The notes: generated by a model from the sequence alone, not told the origin. A DNA stretch of 64,000 nt from RBG-16-66-20 sp052386675 (GCA_052386675.1 JBQTJX010000004.1:73282-137281), one strand, 5' to 3'. Shown: positions 1 to 8,805, counted from the first letter of the stretch. Numbers and translations are program-made.

Positions 1-406
1 TGCTGGCCGGCCCCGGCGCCACCGTCATCAGGTCCAGGTCCACCTGCAGGCCGCTGGCGCCGGTGGCGTCCCCCTTCAGCGCCGGCAGGTCGCCGGCGTG
101 GCGTTCGGCCTCGCTGAAATGCCCGTGCGGCATCCGGCCCGGATTGAAATGGCCCTTGGCGCTCATGCCATCGCCCGAACTGCAGTCGCCCGCTTCATGG
201 ACATGAAAGCCGTGTTCGCGGCCGGGAGCGAGGCCGCTCAGCCTCGCGACTACGCGAACCTTGTCATCCATCTGGTAGAAATGCACCGTCCCGGCGGCCT
301 TGTTGCCGCGGGTGGGCTGGAGTTCCGCCACGGCATGCGGCGCATCCGCCGGTATGGTCTGGCAGCCCGCGAGGACTGCCGCGGCGGCCAGGAAGATCCT
401 GCTCAC
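1..406 (-). CDS. sodC: Cu/Zn superoxide dismutase, lipoprotein type (partial, C-terminus outside window)
   Basis: Periplasmic Cu/Zn superoxide dismutase that disproportionates superoxide. The minus frame opens with GTG at 406 and runs off the left edge. The N-terminus is a short hydrophobic signal ending in a lipobox-like LAGC. The mature part contains GFHVHE, whose two histidines are the family copper ligands, then a cysteine in GDCSS (disulfide position) and GHFNP plus PHGHF with metal-ligand histidines. The start lies 8 nt after the stop of the preceding small gene, so it probably belongs to the end of the formate dehydrogenase transcription unit. The remaining C-terminal part is not visible, so completeness cannot be judged. 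The family call is firm; the GTG start is the only good option near the lipobox. Confidence 0.88.
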   Translation of the reverse strand, partial: MSRIFLAAAAVLAGCQTIPADAPHAVAELQPTRGNKAAGTVHFYQMDDKVRVVARLSGLAPGREHGFHVHEAGDCSSGDGMSAKGHFNPGRMPHGHFSEAERHAGDLPALKGDATGASGLQVDLDLMTVAPGPAS

Positions 407-414
407 TTAGCGAG

Positions 415-687
415 CTACTTCTTGGCGCCTTTCGCCGGGGCAGCCGGCTTGGCATCCATGGCGATGCCCTTGTTCTTCTTGTAGTTCGCCACCGCCTTGT
501 CCACGGCCTTGTTGTTCAATTCGCCTTCCTTCGCCTTGGCCGCGGCGGCCTTCTCGGCGTCGGAGGCCTTCTCCGCATCGGTCTTCGCGGGCGGCGGCGG
601 CAGCTTGGCATGCACCGCGGTGTACGACCCGATCGCGAGCCCGCCCGCGATCGCCAGCACGTATCCAAGTTTCCCGAGTTTCTTCAC
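415..687 (-). CDS. Small secreted Lys/Ala-rich protein of unknown function
   Basis: A 90-aa protein not recognised as any named family. Residues 1-27 look like a signal peptide (basic MKKLGKLG, hydrophobic core, Ala-x-Ala-like site near AVHA). The rest is short, low-complexity, rich in Lys, Ala and Pro, with charged stretches and a PAAPAKGAKK tail. It has no cysteines and no membrane segment after the signal. It sits 17 nt downstream of the formate dehydrogenase cytochrome b gene and just upstream of sodC on the same strand, so it is probably co-transcribed. A role in the periplasmic side of formate oxidation is only suggested by position. Confidence 0.6.
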   Translation of the reverse strand: MKKLGKLGYVLAIAGGLAIGSYTAVHAKLPPPPAKTDAEKASDAEKAAAAKAKEGELNNKAVDKAVANYKKNKGIAMDAKPAAPAKGAKK

Positions 688-704
688 GTGGCTCTCCCTG
701 TTCC

Positions 705-1772
705 TCAGTGCGATGCCTGTGGCGCGGCGCCGGCCTTGGCGGCGGCCCCGGACGCGGACTTGCCCGATTTAACCTCGTCGTACCAGTACTGGTGGTGCTC
801 CCTGGCCCAGATCTCGTCCACGAAACCGGTGCGCATGGACTGGTAGGCGCCCTCGACGCCGATGGTGCCCATGTAGATGTGGCCAAGGGACGCCGCGATC
901 ACCAGCAGCGCCGAGACGCCGTGGATGATGTTCATCTGCTGCATGGTGCTGCGCAGCTGCTCGAAGTTCGGGAACAGCATCACCAGGCCCGAGGCGCTGA
1001 CGATCAGGCACAGCACCACCACGCCGCCCCAGAACCAGGCTTTCTCCCCGGCGTTGAAGCGCCCGGAGGCGATGTGCTCGCCGCGGAAGAAGAATCCCCA
1101 GACCTTGCCGAACCAGGCGAAGTCGTAGGCCCTGGGCAGGTTGTCCTTGATGTACATGACGATGAACACGAGCAGGCTCACCATGAACAGCGGCGCGACG
1201 AAATTGTGCAGGTTCTTGGCGAGCGCGGTGAGCCAGGCAAACAGCGTGTAGCCGATCACCGGCAGCAGCACGTACTTGCCGAACAGGATGATCAGTCCCG
1301 AGATGCCCAGCACCACGAACGAGATCCCCATGGTCCAGTGCGCCCAGCGCTCTGCACTGGAGAAACGCTCGATCAGGCGCCCGCTGGGCTTGTCGTGCAG
1401 CTTGATCGGGCCGCGCCCGAAATACAGCGCCGCGATGACCAGCGCCACCAGCACCACAAGCCAGCCGCCGTAGAAAGTGACCGGGCCGTTTCGGTATTGC
1501 CGCCAGGCCTCGCCGGCGGTGGTGAACTTGTCCTGGCCGAGGAAGCGCGCCTGCCCCTGCACCAGCACGCCCATCTCGCGGCCGGGCAGGCTGGTGTAGT
1601 TCGGCTGTCCGGATTTCACCTCGGACCAGACTTCCTTGTTGTTGCCCGGCTGGTCGACCGTGCGCTTCTGCATGGCAGCGTCGGAAGAACCGGCAGGTAC
1701 AGGGGCAGGCGCCTGCGCCATGGCGACGGACGCGATACAGAAAGCCGCGACAAATGCGGACGTCTTCAGCAT
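705..1772 (-). CDS. fdhC: Formate dehydrogenase gamma subunit, cytochrome b556
   Basis: Membrane cytochrome b subunit (355 aa) that takes electrons from the Fe-S subunit of formate dehydrogenase and passes them to quinone. The ATG at 1772 gives a signal peptide (to about residue 20), a periplasmic segment, then four or more membrane helices. The family motif ERWAHWTMG places a heme-ligand histidine at the start of a helix, and further histidines occur in KNLHNFV, NIIHGVS and LGHIYMG. The GVEGAYQSM and HHQYW segments near the C-terminus are typical of FdoI/FdnI-like subunits. The frame stays open further upstream, but that part has arginine-rich shadow composition and no signal. It follows the small lipoprotein gene by 13 nt. 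Confidence 0.93.
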   Translation of the reverse strand: MLKTSAFVAAFCIASVAMAQAPAPVPAGSSDAAMQKRTVDQPGNNKEVWSEVKSGQPNYTSLPGREMGVLVQGQARFLGQDKFTTAGEAWRQYRNGPVTFYGGWLVVLVALVIAALYFGRGPIKLHDKPSGRLIERFSSAERWAHWTMGISFVVLGISGLIILFGKYVLLPVIGYTLFAWLTALAKNLHNFVAPLFMVSLLVFIVMYIKDNLPRAYDFAWFGKVWGFFFRGEHIASGRFNAGEKAWFWGGVVVLCLIVSASGLVMLFPNFEQLRSTMQQMNIIHGVSALLVIAASLGHIYMGTIGVEGAYQSMRTGFVDEIWAREHHQYWYDEVKSGKSASGAAAKAGAAPQASH

Positions 1773-1785
1773 TCTTGCCCCCGCT

Positions 1786-2034
1786 CTATTGGTAAATGCG
1801 CTTGTGCTCGTGCTGCGCCAGCTGGCGGTTCTTGATCTGCGTCTCCCAGCTCGTGCGGTCGCCCTTGGCCCATTTGGCGGATTCATGCTCGGTCGGCGCA
1901 TTGGCCCAGGGCTGCGTGTCCGGCTTGCCCTGGTACTTGCCCGCCTTCGGGCCGGCGCCGGTCTGCTCGACTTCCATGCAGCCGGCCAGCGCAAGCGCCG
2001 CGCAGGCCGCTAGCGCAGTGAATCCGGCCCTCAC
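1786..2034 (-). CDS. Small lipoprotein in the formate dehydrogenase operon
   Basis: An 82-aa predicted lipoprotein of unknown function. GTG at 2034 overlaps the TGA of the Fe-S subunit gene (GTGA), giving a hydrophobic leader with lipobox LAGC at about residues 16-19. The mature part is short, polar and Trp-containing (QPWANAPTEHES, then DRTSWETQIKNRQLAQHEHKRIYQ-like tail) without cysteines. An upstream ATG at 2109 is possible but adds an arginine-rich stretch inside the neighbouring gene and would bury the signal. Tight coupling between the beta and gamma subunit genes suggests a part in assembly or anchoring of the complex; no direct evidence. Confidence 0.75.
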   Translation of the reverse strand: MRAGFTALAACAALALAGCMEVEQTGAGPKAGKYQGKPDTQPWANAPTEHESAKWAKGDRTSWETQIKNRQLAQHEHKRIYQ

Positions 2035-2675
2035 GACTTGCCCGCCGGCGCGGGCGCCGCGGGAGCCGCAGCGGGCTTGCCGCCGGGCTGGCCGTAGGCT
2101 GTTCCCCAACCCCAGGCCTCGGCACCCTTGGTGCCGCGGCGCGCCACGCGCTCACGGTAGATATCGGCGACGACGTCGCCGTCACCACCCAGCAGCGCCT
2201 TGGTGGAGCACATTTCCGCGCAGGCTGGCAACTTGCCTTCGGCCAGCCGGTTGCGGCCGTACTTGCGGAACTCGCTGTCGGACCGGTCGGCCTCGGGGCC
2301 GCCGGCGCAGAACGTGCACTTGTCCATCTTGCCGCGCAGGCCGAAGGCGCCCGCCTGCGGGAACTGCGGCGCGCCGAAGGGGCAGGCGTAGAAACAGTAG
2401 CCGCAGCCGATGCACAGGTCCTTGTCGTGCAGCACCACCCCGTCATCCGTCCGGTAGAAGCAGTCCACCGGGCACACCGCCATGCAGGGCGCGTCCGAGC
2501 AGTGCATGCAGGCGACCGAGATGGATTTCTCGGCGCCGATGACGCCGTCGTTGATGGTGACTACGCGGCGCCGGTTGACGCCCCAGGGCACCTCGTTCTC
2601 GTTCTTGCAGGCCGTGACGCAACCGTTGCATTCGATGCAGCGTTCGGCGTCGCAGAGGAATTTCATTCTGGCCAT
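2031..2675 (-). CDS. fdhB: Formate dehydrogenase beta subunit, 4Fe-4S protein
   Basis: Electron-transfer subunit (214 aa) linking the catalytic subunit to the cytochrome b subunit. Ferredoxin-type cysteine groups lie at residues 13/16/19/23, 56/59/64/68 and 88/91/94/98, with a fourth group beginning at 120/123 and completed near the C-terminal CAEMC, consistent with four 4Fe-4S clusters. Unlike the E. coli FdnH family it lacks a C-terminal membrane helix, ending in an Ala/Pro-rich tail. The start has a clear AGGAGA ribosome site. It lies 27 nt after the alpha-subunit gene and overlaps the lipoprotein gene. Confidence 0.95.
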   Translation of the reverse strand: MARMKFLCDAERCIECNGCVTACKNENEVPWGVNRRRVVTINDGVIGAEKSISVACMHCSDAPCMAVCPVDCFYRTDDGVVLHDKDLCIGCGYCFYACPFGAPQFPQAGAFGLRGKMDKCTFCAGGPEADRSDSEFRKYGRNRLAEGKLPACAEMCSTKALLGGDGDVVADIYRERVARRGTKGAEAWGWGTAYGQPGGKPAAAPAAPAPAGKS

Positions 2676-2702
2676 GGCTGTCTCCTTGTTCTCGTCGCCG
2701 GG

Positions 2703-5693
2703 TTAAGCCGTGAACTTCTCGACCTGGCAGAGCGTCGTCTTGGTTTCCTGCATCATCGTCACGCGGTCGTAGCCGTAGGTGGTGGCGGTGTTCACCGCCT
2801 CGCCGCGCACGATCGGCGCCGCGCCTTCCGGGTAGTAGGCCAGCATGTCCTGGCCCTGCCACCAACCCGAGAAGTGGAACGGGATGAAGCAGGTGTCCGC
2901 GCCCACGCGCTCGGTCACCAGAGCCTTGACCTTCAGGCGCACATGCTTGCCGTCGGCGTTGCGCCCCGGGGTGCTGACCCAGACGTATTCACCGTTGCGA
3001 ATGCCGCGGTCGGCCGCGGTCTTCGGATTGACCTCGACGAAGTTGTCCTGCATCAGTTCGGCGAGCCACGGGTTGGAGCGCGTCTCCTCGCCGCCGCCCT
3101 CGTACTCCACCAGGCGGCCGCTGGTGAGCACCAGCGGGAACTTCTTGTGCATGTCCTCCTTGACGGCCTTCTGCTGCACGGTCTTGAAGAGGGTCGGCAG
3201 GCGCCACAGCGTCTTGACGTCGTCGTGGGTCGGGTACTTCTCGACCATGTCCGGACGCGGGCTGAACAGCGGCTCGCGGTGCTGCGGGATGCCGTCCGGG
3301 AAGTTCCAGACGATGGCCCGCGCCTTGGCATTGCCGAACGGGTGGTTGCCGTGCTTCATCGCGACGCGCTGGATGCCGCCGGAGAGATCGTTGGCCCATG
3401 TCTTGCCCTCGGCCTCCTTTTTCTCCTCGTCCGTGAGTTCGTCCCACCAGCCCAGCTTCTTCAGCAGACCGTGGTCGAACTGCGGGTGGCCGGTGGTGAT
3501 GTCGGCGCCCTTGGGGTGCACGCCGTCCTCGGCGAGCAGGTTGACGCCGTCGCGCTCCACCCCGAACAGGGCGCGGAAGTTGCCGCCGCCGTCCATCATG
3601 TGCTTGGAGGTGTCGTACAGGTTGGGCGAGCCCGGGTGCTTGATCGCAGCGGTGCCATAGCAGGGCCATGGCAGGCCATAGTAGTCGCCAGTCATGTCAT
3701 AGCCGGTCTTGGCGTCCTTGCCGCCCTTGCACTTGAGCGTCTTGACATCGAACAGGTGCATGTTGCGCATGTGGGCCTGGATGCGCTCCGGCGACTGGCC
3801 GGTATAGCCGATTGTCCAGGCGCCCCGGTTGACTTCGCGCAGCGTGTCTTCCATTGACGGCTCCTCGCCGCCCTTTCCCTTGACCAGCTTGATGTTCTGC
3901 TTGCCGTCCCTCTTGCCGACCAGCTGGTCGGCGAAGCCCAGCTTTGCGGCAAGCTGGTACATGATCATGTGGTCGGTGCGCGACTCGAACACCGGGTCGA
4001 TCACCTTCTCGCGCCACTGGATGGAGCGGTTCGACGCCGTCGCCGAGCCCTCCGTCTCCAACTGCGTCGCAACCGGCAGCAGGTAGGCGCCGTCCTTCCT
4101 CACCATGGCGAACATCGCCGCCGAGGCGGAAGGGTACGGATCCAGCACCACCATCAGGTCGAGCTTCTTCATCGCCTCGACCATCTCCGAGCCTCGGGAT
4201 TGGCTGTTTGGCGCATGGCCCCAGAAGAAAATGGCGCGCAGGTTCGGATCCTGGTCCACCGCGTCGTTCTTCTCGGTGACGCCGTCGATCCAGCGCGACA
4301 CCGTCATGCCCGGCTTGGCCATCATGGCCGGCGAGGCGTATTGGCCCTGCAGCCACTTCAGGTCCACGTTCCACACCCGCGACCAGTGCGCCCAGGAACC
4401 AGGCACCGCGACCGGGTAATAGCCCGGCAGCGTGTCCGGGTTGGGACCGATGTCGGTCGCGCCCTGCACGTTGTCATGGCCGCGGTAGATGTTGCAGCCG
4501 CCGCCGGAGCGGCCGACGTTGCCCAGCGCGAGCATCAGGATATTGGAGGCTCGCACCACCGCGTTGGCGTTGGTGTGCTGCGTCTGGCCCATGGCCCAGA
4601 TGATGAAGCCCGGGCGGTTCTCCGCCAGCGTCTTGGCGACCAGGTGGATCTCGGCCTCGCTGCAGCCGGTGGCCTCGGTCACCTTGTCCGGGGTCCACTT
4701 CGCCAGCACTTCTTCCTTCACCTTGTCCATGCCGTAGACGCGGGTGCGGATGTACTCCTTGTCCTCCCAGCCGTTCTTGAAGACGTGGTGCAGGACGCCG
4801 AACAGGAACGGCACGTCCGTTCCCGAGCGGAAGCGCACGTACTGATCGGCCTTGGCGGCGGTGCGCGTGTAGCGCGGATCAGCGACGATTACCTTGCAGC
4901 CATTCTCCTTGGCGTGCAGCGTGTGCAGCATGGATACCGGATGCGCCTCTGCGGCGTTCGAGCCCAGGAACAGCAGGCTCTTGGAATTCTGCTCGTCGTT
5001 GTACGAATTGGTCATCGCGCCGTAGCCCCAGGTCTGGGCGACGCCGGCGACGGTGGTGGAGTGGCAGATGCGCGCCTGGTGGTCGGTGTTGTTGGTGCCC
5101 CAGAGCGACACCCACTTGCGCAGCAGGTATGCCTGCTCGTTGTTGTGCTTGGAGGAGCCGACCACGAACAGGGCGTCGGGCCCGGATTCCTTGCGTATCG
5201 CGAGCAGCTTCTTCGAGATCTCGTCGTAGGCGACGTCCCAGGAGATCTTCTTCCACTTGCCGCCTTCGAGCTTCATCGGGTGCTTCAGGCGGTGCGAATC
5301 GTGGGTGATGCCGTGCTCGCGGATCGAGGCGCCCTTGGCGCAGTGCGCGCCGAGATTGATGGGCGAGTCGAACACCGGCTCCTGGCGTATCCAGACGCCG
5401 TTCTGCACATGGGCGTCGATCGCGCAACCCACCGAACAGTGCGTGCACACGGTGCGCTTGACCTCGATCTTGCCGCCCTCGCCTTCCTTGGCGGCCTCGG
5501 CCTGGCCGATGACGCTGAAGGGCAGCTGCGAGGCGACGGCGCCGGCGCCGACGGTGAAGCCGGAGCGCTTGAGGAACGCGCGCCGGTCGAGCGTCTTGCC
5601 CATCACGGCGGACAGGCCGCGCGAGAGGCGATTCTGGACGGCACTCGTGCCGTGGGAAGCGGCGGGAGTGGACGACTTCTTCGTGAGCAGCAT
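2703..5693 (-). CDS. fdhA: Formate dehydrogenase alpha subunit, Mo/W-bisPGD enzyme, Cys form
   Basis: Catalytic subunit (996 aa) oxidising formate to CO2 at a bis-molybdopterin guanine dinucleotide centre. A twin-arginine motif DRRAFLKR (residues 36-43) precedes a hydrophobic segment, so the subunit is exported folded. C83, C86, C90 and C118 bind the 4Fe-4S cluster. The active site reads ARICHS with C210 followed by H211. This is the position of selenocysteine in E. coli FdnG, so this is the cysteine version with no in-frame TGA. A GAGGAGG ribosome site precedes ATG 5693. The C-terminal third has the molydopterin-binding features of the family (NPKTAADRGIRNGEYV). It is preceded by the Tat-signal mini-protein and followed by the beta subunit. 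Confidence 0.96.
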   Translation of the reverse strand: MLLTKKSSTPAASHGTSAVQNRLSRGLSAVMGKTLDRRAFLKRSGFTVGAGAVASQLPFSVIGQAEAAKEGEGGKIEVKRTVCTHCSVGCAIDAHVQNGVWIRQEPVFDSPINLGAHCAKGASIREHGITHDSHRLKHPMKLEGGKWKKISWDVAYDEISKKLLAIRKESGPDALFVVGSSKHNNEQAYLLRKWVSLWGTNNTDHQARICHSTTVAGVAQTWGYGAMTNSYNDEQNSKSLLFLGSNAAEAHPVSMLHTLHAKENGCKVIVADPRYTRTAAKADQYVRFRSGTDVPFLFGVLHHVFKNGWEDKEYIRTRVYGMDKVKEEVLAKWTPDKVTEATGCSEAEIHLVAKTLAENRPGFIIWAMGQTQHTNANAVVRASNILMLALGNVGRSGGGCNIYRGHDNVQGATDIGPNPDTLPGYYPVAVPGSWAHWSRVWNVDLKWLQGQYASPAMMAKPGMTVSRWIDGVTEKNDAVDQDPNLRAIFFWGHAPNSQSRGSEMVEAMKKLDLMVVLDPYPSASAAMFAMVRKDGAYLLPVATQLETEGSATASNRSIQWREKVIDPVFESRTDHMIMYQLAAKLGFADQLVGKRDGKQNIKLVKGKGGEEPSMEDTLREVNRGAWTIGYTGQSPERIQAHMRNMHLFDVKTLKCKGGKDAKTGYDMTGDYYGLPWPCYGTAAIKHPGSPNLYDTSKHMMDGGGNFRALFGVERDGVNLLAEDGVHPKGADITTGHPQFDHGLLKKLGWWDELTDEEKKEAEGKTWANDLSGGIQRVAMKHGNHPFGNAKARAIVWNFPDGIPQHREPLFSPRPDMVEKYPTHDDVKTLWRLPTLFKTVQQKAVKEDMHKKFPLVLTSGRLVEYEGGGEETRSNPWLAELMQDNFVEVNPKTAADRGIRNGEYVWVSTPGRNADGKHVRLKVKALVTERVGADTCFIPFHFSGWWQGQDMLAYYPEGAAPIVRGEAVNTATTYGYDRVTMMQETKTTLCQVEKFTA

Positions 5694-5704
5694 GGCGCGC
5701 CTCC

Positions 5705-5902
5705 TCAGACTTTCGCCGAGCGGTAGTAGTTGTTGACGTGCTCCGTGACGTGGTAGCCCTGCGTCGAGCGCTTGTCCCCGTCCTTTGCAACCGTTTCGGG
5801 CGCGGGCCTGGTCGCGACCGCGGCCGCAGCGGCAGCGGCGCCGCCTGCGCCGAGCGTCACGAGAAAAGTCCTGCGGGAAAGCCTGGTTTTTTTGTCGCTC
5901 AT
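5705..5902 (-). CDS. Formate dehydrogenase region Tat-signal mini-protein
   Basis: A 65-aa protein matching the pattern of the formate dehydrogenase region Tat target family: SRRTFLVTLG twin-arginine motif near residues 9-18, an alanine-rich hydrophobic core, and a short tail with GYHVTEHVNNYYRSAKV. It contains no cofactor motif. It is the first gene after the 183-nt non-coding region and is 11 nt upstream of fdhA, as is usual for this family. An AGAGGAGA ribosome site precedes the ATG. The family is known only by its association with formate dehydrogenases; its role is not established. Confidence 0.88.
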   Translation of the reverse strand: MSDKKTRLSRRTFLVTLGAGGAAAAAAAVATRPAPETVAKDGDKRSTQGYHVTEHVNNYYRSAKV

Positions 5903-6085
5903 CGGTCGTCTCCTCTTGTGCCGTCCACGTTCCTGCTCAGCCCTCGCACCAATTCGGGGCCCGGCTTATGAAAACCTGTGCAAAATTACCTGTCTATTAC
6001 CTGAACCACAAGAGAAAGTTGGCGCGAAGTCGGGATGCGTTCTTGACTTCGCGCTCGCAGTTGAGAGGCGTTCTCGACTGAGCGC
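5903..6085 (-). promoter_or_regulatory. Leader/regulatory region upstream of the fdh structural genes
   Basis: A 183-nt non-coding gap between the torD-like gene and the Tat mini-protein, more AT-rich in its centre than its neighbours. Visible elements: a perfect 10-bp inverted repeat (6022-6031 with 6045-6054, 13-nt loop); a 20-nt direct repeat GCGTTCT-GACT-GCGCTC at 6037-6056 and 6068-6087, 31 nt apart; and two ATTACCTG copies at 5985-5992 and 5996-6003, 11 nt apart, with a third partial copy AAAACCTG at 5971-5978. On the minus strand TTGTGG, 17 nt, TAATTT is a weak sigma-70-like candidate. The helical-turn spacing suggests regulator sites. Promoter identity is inference. Confidence 0.5.
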
Positions 6086-6703
6086 TCAACCGATGTCGAA
6101 TGCTTCGTTCTCAAGTTCGAAGAAGGCGCGCGCGAACCGGGCAGCAGATCGGTAAAAACGCGCTTTCGGCGAAGCGCTTACCGCAGTGCAGAAGGCGGTT
6201 GCGCCGCGGTACACGAAGCGCTTGAAGAAAACCCTCTGTTCCTCAAGGCCTCTCTGCTGCACCGCAATAGCCATTCGCATCACTTCGCACATCGCCGCGA
6301 TGTGGTCTTCCGGTTCATGCGCGGATTCGCGCCGCGCCAGTCCCCAGCGCTCGAGTTGCTGCTTCACGTCGACCAATGGCGTGTCGTTGGCGTGCGCCAG
6401 CACGTAATGCGAGAGGTACGGCGTGACCTCGGCCTTGCCGGTACCGATGAACAGTTCGGTGTGCTCGTCCTCCAGCTGCACCGGGAATGCCTTGCGGCAG
6501 GCGTCCATCATCTCGCGCCAGGCGTCGGCGATCTCCGATGGCGAGGTGTCGAATGGCTCTGCATTGAGCAGCTCGCCCAGCAGCTGCGCATCCGGCGCCT
6601 GGTAGAACAGCCGCGCGATGAGGCCGTAGAAATTGGCGCGCGCCCGGTCCTCTTCGTCCAGGGACACCTGGCCTGCGGCAATAAGCGTCGAATCCTGGCT
6701 CAT
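6086..6703 (-). CDS. TorD/DmsD-family chaperone for the molybdoenzyme
   Basis: A 205-aa cytoplasmic, all-helical chaperone of the TorD family, which protects and matures Tat-exported molybdoenzymes; here the client is presumably FdhA. ATG 6703 overlaps the TGA of the poly-ferredoxin gene (ATGA). Family hallmarks include RANFYGLIARLF near the N-terminus, DEHTELFIG in the middle (the E-x-x-x-LF region) and EPEDHIAAMCEVM, close to the conserved EPxDH signature. No membrane segment or signal is present. It precedes the regulatory gap and the structural genes. Confidence 0.9.
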   Translation of the reverse strand: MSQDSTLIAAGQVSLDEEDRARANFYGLIARLFYQAPDAQLLGELLNAEPFDTSPSEIADAWREMMDACRKAFPVQLEDEHTELFIGTGKAEVTPYLSHYVLAHANDTPLVDVKQQLERWGLARRESAHEPEDHIAAMCEVMRMAIAVQQRGLEEQRVFFKRFVYRGATAFCTAVSASPKARFYRSAARFARAFFELENEAFDIG

Positions 6704-8805
6704 GACCCCTTCGGATAATCCATGATCGAGGGCTCGTCCTTGGCGTTCATCATGTCCACCACCCGGCAATCGGCACACATCTGCAGGCGCTTGAGCGCGC
6801 CGCCGCCCGCAAACATGGAATGCGCGCCCAGCTTGCCGGACATGTTTTCGATCATCCTGCGTGTGCCGAAGGGCGTGCCGCAGCGCACGCAGTTGAACGG
6901 CTCGGCCTCGTTCAGCGTCACCGCTTCCTTCGCCTGCGCGCCGAGCAGCAGTCGCGGCACCAGCCTGATGGCGTCCTCCGGGCAGGTTTCCGCGCACAGG
7001 CCGCACTGCACGCAGTTGCGCTCGATGAAGCGCAGCGCCGGTGCCTCCTGCGCGTCCAGCAGCGCGGATTCCGGGCAGGCGCCGATGCAGGCCTTGCACA
7101 GCGTGCAGCTGTCCTTGTTGATCGCCAGCGTGCCGTAGGGCGCCCCGGCGGGCAGCGGGATCTCGTCCTTCGGCGCGGGCGCGTGCTTCGCGAGATGCTC
7201 GAAGGCGAAATCCAGGGTGCCGCGCTTCTCGGCCGCGAGGTTGAAGGTCGCGGGGATCTTCACCGAGGGCGCTGGCGCGAGGCTCCACAGCGCCTGCTCC
7301 AGCGCCGCCGCATCTTCCGCCTCGATCACCGAAAACCGGCTGCCCGGGTAGCCCAGCGCCGACACGATGGCCTGCGCGAACTCCATCTGCTTTCGCATCG
7401 CGGCGACATAGGCCGTCTCGCCCAGCCGAGGGGCGACCACGCAGACCTGGCTGGCGCCGTAGGCGAGCGCGCCCAAAAGGAAGTCCATCCCCACCGAGGC
7501 GGCATGGAAGGCCTCGAACGGAATCGCCCTCGCCGGCAGCCCCCGACCTGCGCCTTTCCCGCCCTGACCGCGCGAGCCGTGGCCCGCGCGCCGGCCGACT
7601 TCATGCAGCAGCTTGCGGCCCGCCTGCAGGTCGTGGACGAGCACGCATGCGTCGCGCCCGCCCGCCTGCGCGTAGGTCGAGAGCATGGTCTTCAGCCGCG
7701 CCCCGATCTGCGCCATGCCCGGCACGACATGGGTCAGCGCGCCGGAAGGACAGACTGTCGCGCAGCCGCCGCAGCCCGCGCACAAGTGGGGCTCGACGCG
7801 CACGTGATCGCCATCGGGGCGGATGGCCCCGGTGGAACAGACGTCGAGGCATTTCGTGCAGCCGGTCTTGCCCGAGCGGCCATGAGCACAGATGCGCTCT
7901 CGGTAGTGCGTGAAGCGCGGCTTGGAGAACTCGCCCACCAGCGCGGCGAGCTTCTGCGCCGCGAGCGCCTGCTCAAGCGGATCGGCGCCCGGCGCGGCAT
8001 ATCCCTGCGGCAGGTCCGGCATCCGCAGCAGCGGCACGCGCGACAGGTCAAGGACGAGATCGAAGGTTTCCCGGTGCCGGGCCTCGGGCCGCGAGAAGTC
8101 GATCGCGCCAACCGCCCCGCAGGCCTTGACGCAGGCGCGATGCGACCTGCAGCGAGACAGGTCCACCTGGTAGGTGAAATCGATCGCGCCCTCGGGACAG
8201 GCGTTTACGCAGGCATTGCACCGCGTGCACAGCTCGAGGTCGACGGGGTTCTCCTGGCGCCATTCGATGTCGAATGCGCCGAGCCAGCCCGACAGGGCCA
8301 GCGGCTTGCCCGACCAGACCGGGTAGCGGCGCTCAGCCGGAAGCTCTCCTGCGCCTGCTTCGGTCAGCAGCACGCTGACCTGCAGCGACTGGCACAGACG
8401 CTCGGCCCAGTCGAGCGCGGCGCCCGCGGGGCCGACGATCAGCATCTGGCCCGAGGACTGGTAGTCCACCTGCGCCACCGGCTCGGGCTCGGGCAGCGCG
8501 GCGGTGGCGATCAGCGCCGCGATCTTGGGCTGCGCCGAGCGTCCTTCGGCGGACCATCCGGCCAACTCGCGGATGTTGACGAAGGAAATGCGCGCCTGCG
8601 AGTTCGCGCCCTCCGCCAGTTCTGCGAACAGCGGCGCTTCCTGGGTGCAGGCGACGATCAGGTCGGAATCCGACAGCGCCGCCTGGAACGCGCCCGCCTC
8701 CTTGCGGCAGAGCTCGGTGTGCAGCGCCACGCCGAGCGCTTTCGCGTCCACCGGGATGGTGCCGTTGCAGGAGCAGAGCTTAAGCGTCTTGTTTTGCAGC
8801 GCCAT
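6700..8805 (-). CDS. Poly-ferredoxin, 4Fe-4S protein of the formate dehydrogenase locus
   Basis: A 701-aa soluble iron-sulfur protein. The N-terminal part has Rossmann-like character with CSCNG near residue 12. Ferredoxin groups follow: CTRCNACVNACPEG, CRSHRACVKACG, CTKCLDVCSTG, CAGCGGCATVCPSG, then CTLCKACIGACPES, CVQCGLCAETCPED and a final pair CVRC...CADC around a glycine-rich loop. This could carry about six or seven clusters. Proteins of this architecture recur in betaproteobacterial formate dehydrogenase loci; an electron-transfer or Fe-S insertion role is inferred. A KVGRRAGHGSRGQGGKGAGRG-like basic linker separates the halves. It overlaps the DUF3306 gene upstream and torD downstream. 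Confidence 0.9.
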   Translation of the reverse strand: MALQNKTLKLCSCNGTIPVDAKALGVALHTELCRKEAGAFQAALSDSDLIVACTQEAPLFAELAEGANSQARISFVNIRELAGWSAEGRSAQPKIAALIATAALPEPEPVAQVDYQSSGQMLIVGPAGAALDWAERLCQSLQVSVLLTEAGAGELPAERRYPVWSGKPLALSGWLGAFDIEWRQENPVDLELCTRCNACVNACPEGAIDFTYQVDLSRCRSHRACVKACGAVGAIDFSRPEARHRETFDLVLDLSRVPLLRMPDLPQGYAAPGADPLEQALAAQKLAALVGEFSKPRFTHYRERICAHGRSGKTGCTKCLDVCSTGAIRPDGDHVRVEPHLCAGCGGCATVCPSGALTHVVPGMAQIGARLKTMLSTYAQAGGRDACVLVHDLQAGRKLLHEVGRRAGHGSRGQGGKGAGRGLPARAIPFEAFHAASVGMDFLLGALAYGASQVCVVAPRLGETAYVAAMRKQMEFAQAIVSALGYPGSRFSVIEAEDAAALEQALWSLAPAPSVKIPATFNLAAEKRGTLDFAFEHLAKHAPAPKDEIPLPAGAPYGTLAINKDSCTLCKACIGACPESALLDAQEAPALRFIERNCVQCGLCAETCPEDAIRLVPRLLLGAQAKEAVTLNEAEPFNCVRCGTPFGTRRMIENMSGKLGAHSMFAGGGALKRLQMCADCRVVDMMNAKDEPSIMDYPKGS

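Noticed and set aside
2703..5693. Possible selenocysteine in the formate dehydrogenase alpha subunit
   Set aside because: The active-site codon is for cysteine (C210 in ARICHS), and the frame has no internal TGA.
6022..6054. Hairpin as a definite terminator of the fdh accessory operon
   Set aside because: Stem is strong, but the loop is 13 nt and no clear T tract follows on the minus strand, so only a regulatory region is reported.
6147..6158. GATCGGTAAAAA as a fifth copy of the palindromic element
   Set aside because: Only a short half-match inside the torD-like coding region, with no opposite arm.
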